From the NCBI GenBank assembly GCA_012295275.1, contig CM022675.1, forward strand, positions 16,893,189 to 16,957,188: a stretch of DNA of 64,000 bases. The letters are read 5' to 3'. This document shows positions 61,313 to 64,000 of the stretch, piece by piece. Every line of letters starts with the position of its first letter. The stretch's first letter is position 1. Origin of the DNA: Chrysomallon squamiferum (lineage: Eukaryota; Mollusca; Gastropoda; Neomphalida; Peltospiridae). The notes beneath the pieces were generated by a model. That model saw only the letters and a program-made list of their open reading frames with translations. It made no database searches and was not told where the DNA came from. A program made the translations under genes and the position numbers.

Positions 61313-64000
61313 TTTTATTTTAATTTAATTACTTCTTTATCGGGGGGGGTTGCTGTTCCAAAAAAAAAATAGTCATCTGTATCTTCTAAATATACTAACT
61401 CTTTTCAGATGCGTTAACGTAGGCGTTCAGGTAATTGTCTGAGCACACTTAGTTATTTTTAGACAAAATAAATTACAAAGCGTTTTACATAAGCCAAAAA
61501 CCCATTAGCATTAATAAATTTGTCTCCTTTTAACATAATTTGGAGATATTTTCTCTCTAGTTCTTAAACATTCCTAATGCATACCGTGTGTTTCTGAACT
61601 CAAGCATCCGAATCTGCCCGAAGTCAGCCGAAATTTTCCGAAGCGAACTACAACATTTGTTTCCATGCTAAAATTGTTCGTGATCATGTATAAATAGGTA
61701 TTTTTCATAGCATACACATAAGAGCATTACTTGTTGTAAATGTTCTTGAACTTAATATTCAGTGTTAATTTTGTGGTAAGTATCTATTTATAAAAGTAAA
61801 ATAAAGTAGTCTGTTCAAAATGTATTGTTTCGTTTATTTTTTTATTTCTTCTTATTATTAATATTAAATTTAAATTTTATTTTACTCTGCTGCTGGTAAT
61901 TTTTACAGAACAAGAATTAAAGCTATTATTATATCTCCTATAAAGATGACGATTATGATAAATCTGATGCAATTATGCGCCATGGGATCTTAACAAATAC
62001 TCATTCATTCAGATATTTCTGAAGAAAATGCACATCTGAGAATTACGCCATATATCAGTGACCTTGACCTGACTTTACGACGTCACATTTTATAACTCTT
62101 ATTAACACGTGCTCATCGCTTAGGTCCGTTTCGCTCAAAACAAAATCAGTTTTATCAGATATTTGTAAATCGATTCAAATTATTGCGACCTTTCCTTTTA
62201 TTCATCTCATAATCGTAGACAAGAAAGGTTTTAATATTATTTTTGAAACAGTGCCACGAGAAATGAGTATACAAACGCACACAGCGTGACGAAAAATCAC
62301 GCCAGTCTATTTAGTACTTACGTTAAGAGCCACACACCGCGACTTGGCCTCATTTCAGATAATAATACACCGCCCGGCTGCCTCGTAAACACATTATTCA
62401 TAGAAGTCACCATGATTACGGGTTACCGTTCATCAAAAGGGTTATCGTTAATAATGATGTTATCTTGTTCTCAAATACATGCAAATGTGCGGGTTAGTAC
62501 CTTAGAATAAACGTTTTATTTTTATTATTAATTTATTTTCATTTATTTTATTTTATTTTATTTTTTTTTTTATTAATATCTAATGTGTATTACCGAATGC
62601 ATCAACTACGTGCATGAATTGGCATATCTTTCTTTCTTTTTATTGTTCATTATCACTCGCACTCTCTCTGTCACACACTCTTTCACTCACTCTATCAGTT
62701 TATTTATTTCTGCAATCCTTTACTTCTTTATTTCTCTGATTGTCCATCCATCTATCCATCCATCTATACATCTCTTGGTATGTGTGTGTTTCTTACTTTC
62801 TGTCACTCTATTCATATATTTTGTCCTTTTCCAATCTCTCTGACAAAGTAAACTTATGAGAAAAATATATTAAATAAAATATGTATGAATGTTTGCAATT
62901 CTTCTTCTAGCAGTAACAGTAATACTGATAATGATGATAATAATAACAAGAATATAAATAAGGAAAAAAGAAGAATAGTAACAGAATAACAAGAACGATA
63001 ACAACAACAGTTAAAAATGTAAAGAGAACGGATGTAAACACGTGTATTCGATTGAACTTCACGTAATCTAGTCTACAATACATGTGTATGTATGTGTATC
63101 CATAATTGAAAACATACACATTATACATATACAAACTATAAAAAAACAGAAGCTTCAAAAATGTCATTATTTGAAAATATTTTATTTATTTATTTATTTA
63201 TTTATTTATTATTTTTTTATAATGTTCAACAACGAAATAAAGTTCTAAGCAGATTTTTGAAATTCATTACCTATCAAACTAGTTTTATTTATTTTATTTA
63301 TTAACATTCGTATTTTGAAATAACAAACAGCCACTCAGTAAATGTGTACATATTTAACATTATCACAACACTTTTTTTTTCAGCAAATTTATTAGTTACT
63401 GGTGTTACGATTATTTCAGTTCTGATAAATTGATAATCGGGTTCCACAAATTATACTTATTGATAAGCAGGCGCGGTTCTTTTCTTGTAGAACTCAGATT
63501 GGAACGGGAAATACTCCAAAAGGAAATCTTCGATAAAATTTTGAACATAAATAAATGATGTTAAAACATCATTAAATGACTTCTAGTGTGATTCTAAGCA
63601 ATACATATCTTATTGCTTTTGTTTCTAATTACTTCTTGAGTTTTTGTTGTGGTTGTTGTTGCTGACTGGAATTTTTTATCATCACTTTTTAAAATTTTGC
63701 TGTTGTTGTTGTTGTTGCTGTTGTTTTCTATGTGTACCTCTGTATAACCAGTACTTGGGGTACCCTTTAATAATGTAAAAAATAAAAAAAAATTGAAAAA
63801 TTGAAAATCAGCATCTTCATAATAACATTAGATTCTGTGAAGTTTGAATTAACCACATAACTGTAATTGTCTTTTCATTGAAAGAAACTGTTTTTACCTA
63901 GAAATGTAAATATTCATCTCAAACAAGCAAACGTTTTAAATATTAACTAATGTTTAAGTACGTTAGTCCTGGACGCAGAATGTGTACAATCACGGTTCAC
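60701..64000. other. 3' flank of the receptor gene, no gene recognised
   Basis: Contains the presumed 3' UTR, (TTTA)n arrays at about 61232-61320 and 63180-63216, and CpG-richer unique stretches near 60960-61070 and 61600-61680. No open frame here resembles a known protein or is supported by splice signals. Confidence 0.5.
61800..61805 (+). terminator. Candidate poly(A) signal of the lectin-like receptor gene
   Basis: AATAAA about 1.1 kb past the stop, followed by a T/G-rich stretch. A weaker ATATAAA lies near 60815. Which one is used is unknown. Confidence 0.3.

Overview
This is AT-rich, intron-rich animal nuclear DNA: GT-AG introns, abundant (GA)n/(CT)n and (AAT)n microsatellites, minisatellites, and decayed Tc1- and pogo-type DNA transposons. 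The gene set (an RNF213-family ubiquitin ligase, an NRF-6-type multipass acyltransferase, a prolyl-4-hydroxylase alpha relic and a C-type lectin receptor) suggests an invertebrate, most likely a lophotrochozoan such as a mollusc. The phylum is inference. No bacterial, viral, rRNA, tRNA or CRISPR feature was recognised.

Layout. (1) Positions 1-32101 on the + strand hold the 3' part of an RNF213 (mysterin)-like E3 ligase gene. It is 44 exons, about 2,230 codons, collinear with the vertebrate protein from the late AAA+ region through the RING and RZ fingers to the C-terminus. Two points stand out: a one-base frame break in the second exon, and an extra 83-codon phase 2-2 exon next to a 64-bp minisatellite. 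(2) At 35184-36443 on the - strand is a broken prolyl 4-hydroxylase alpha copy. (3) At 37584-47686 on the - strand is a complete 15-coding-exon NRF-6-like gene of 878 residues, with a probable untranslated first exon and TATA promoter near 51.6 kb. In it the family's R-x10-H motif reads R-x10-N, one 3' splice site plus the helix-coding start of its exon is triplicated in tandem, and one intron carries a perfect 25-bp hairpin close to a donor. (4) The divergent intergenic space holds a 341-bp pogo/Tigger-like MITE. (5) At 54672-60700 on the + strand is a complete ten-exon gene for an 811-residue type I membrane protein: signal peptide, C-type lectin-like modules, Ser/Thr stalk, one membrane span and a tail of about 407 residues rich in tyrosines and acidic residues. 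(6) Positions 60701-64000 show no gene.

Relations. The RNF213 and NRF-6-like genes converge, with the hydroxylase relic between them; the NRF-6-like and lectin-receptor genes diverge. An intracellular RNF213 ligase and a lectin-like surface receptor would both fit immunity, but nothing in the sequence shows that they act together. Exon boundaries were drawn by hand from splice consensus, reading-phase continuity and remembered family alignments. No search was run.
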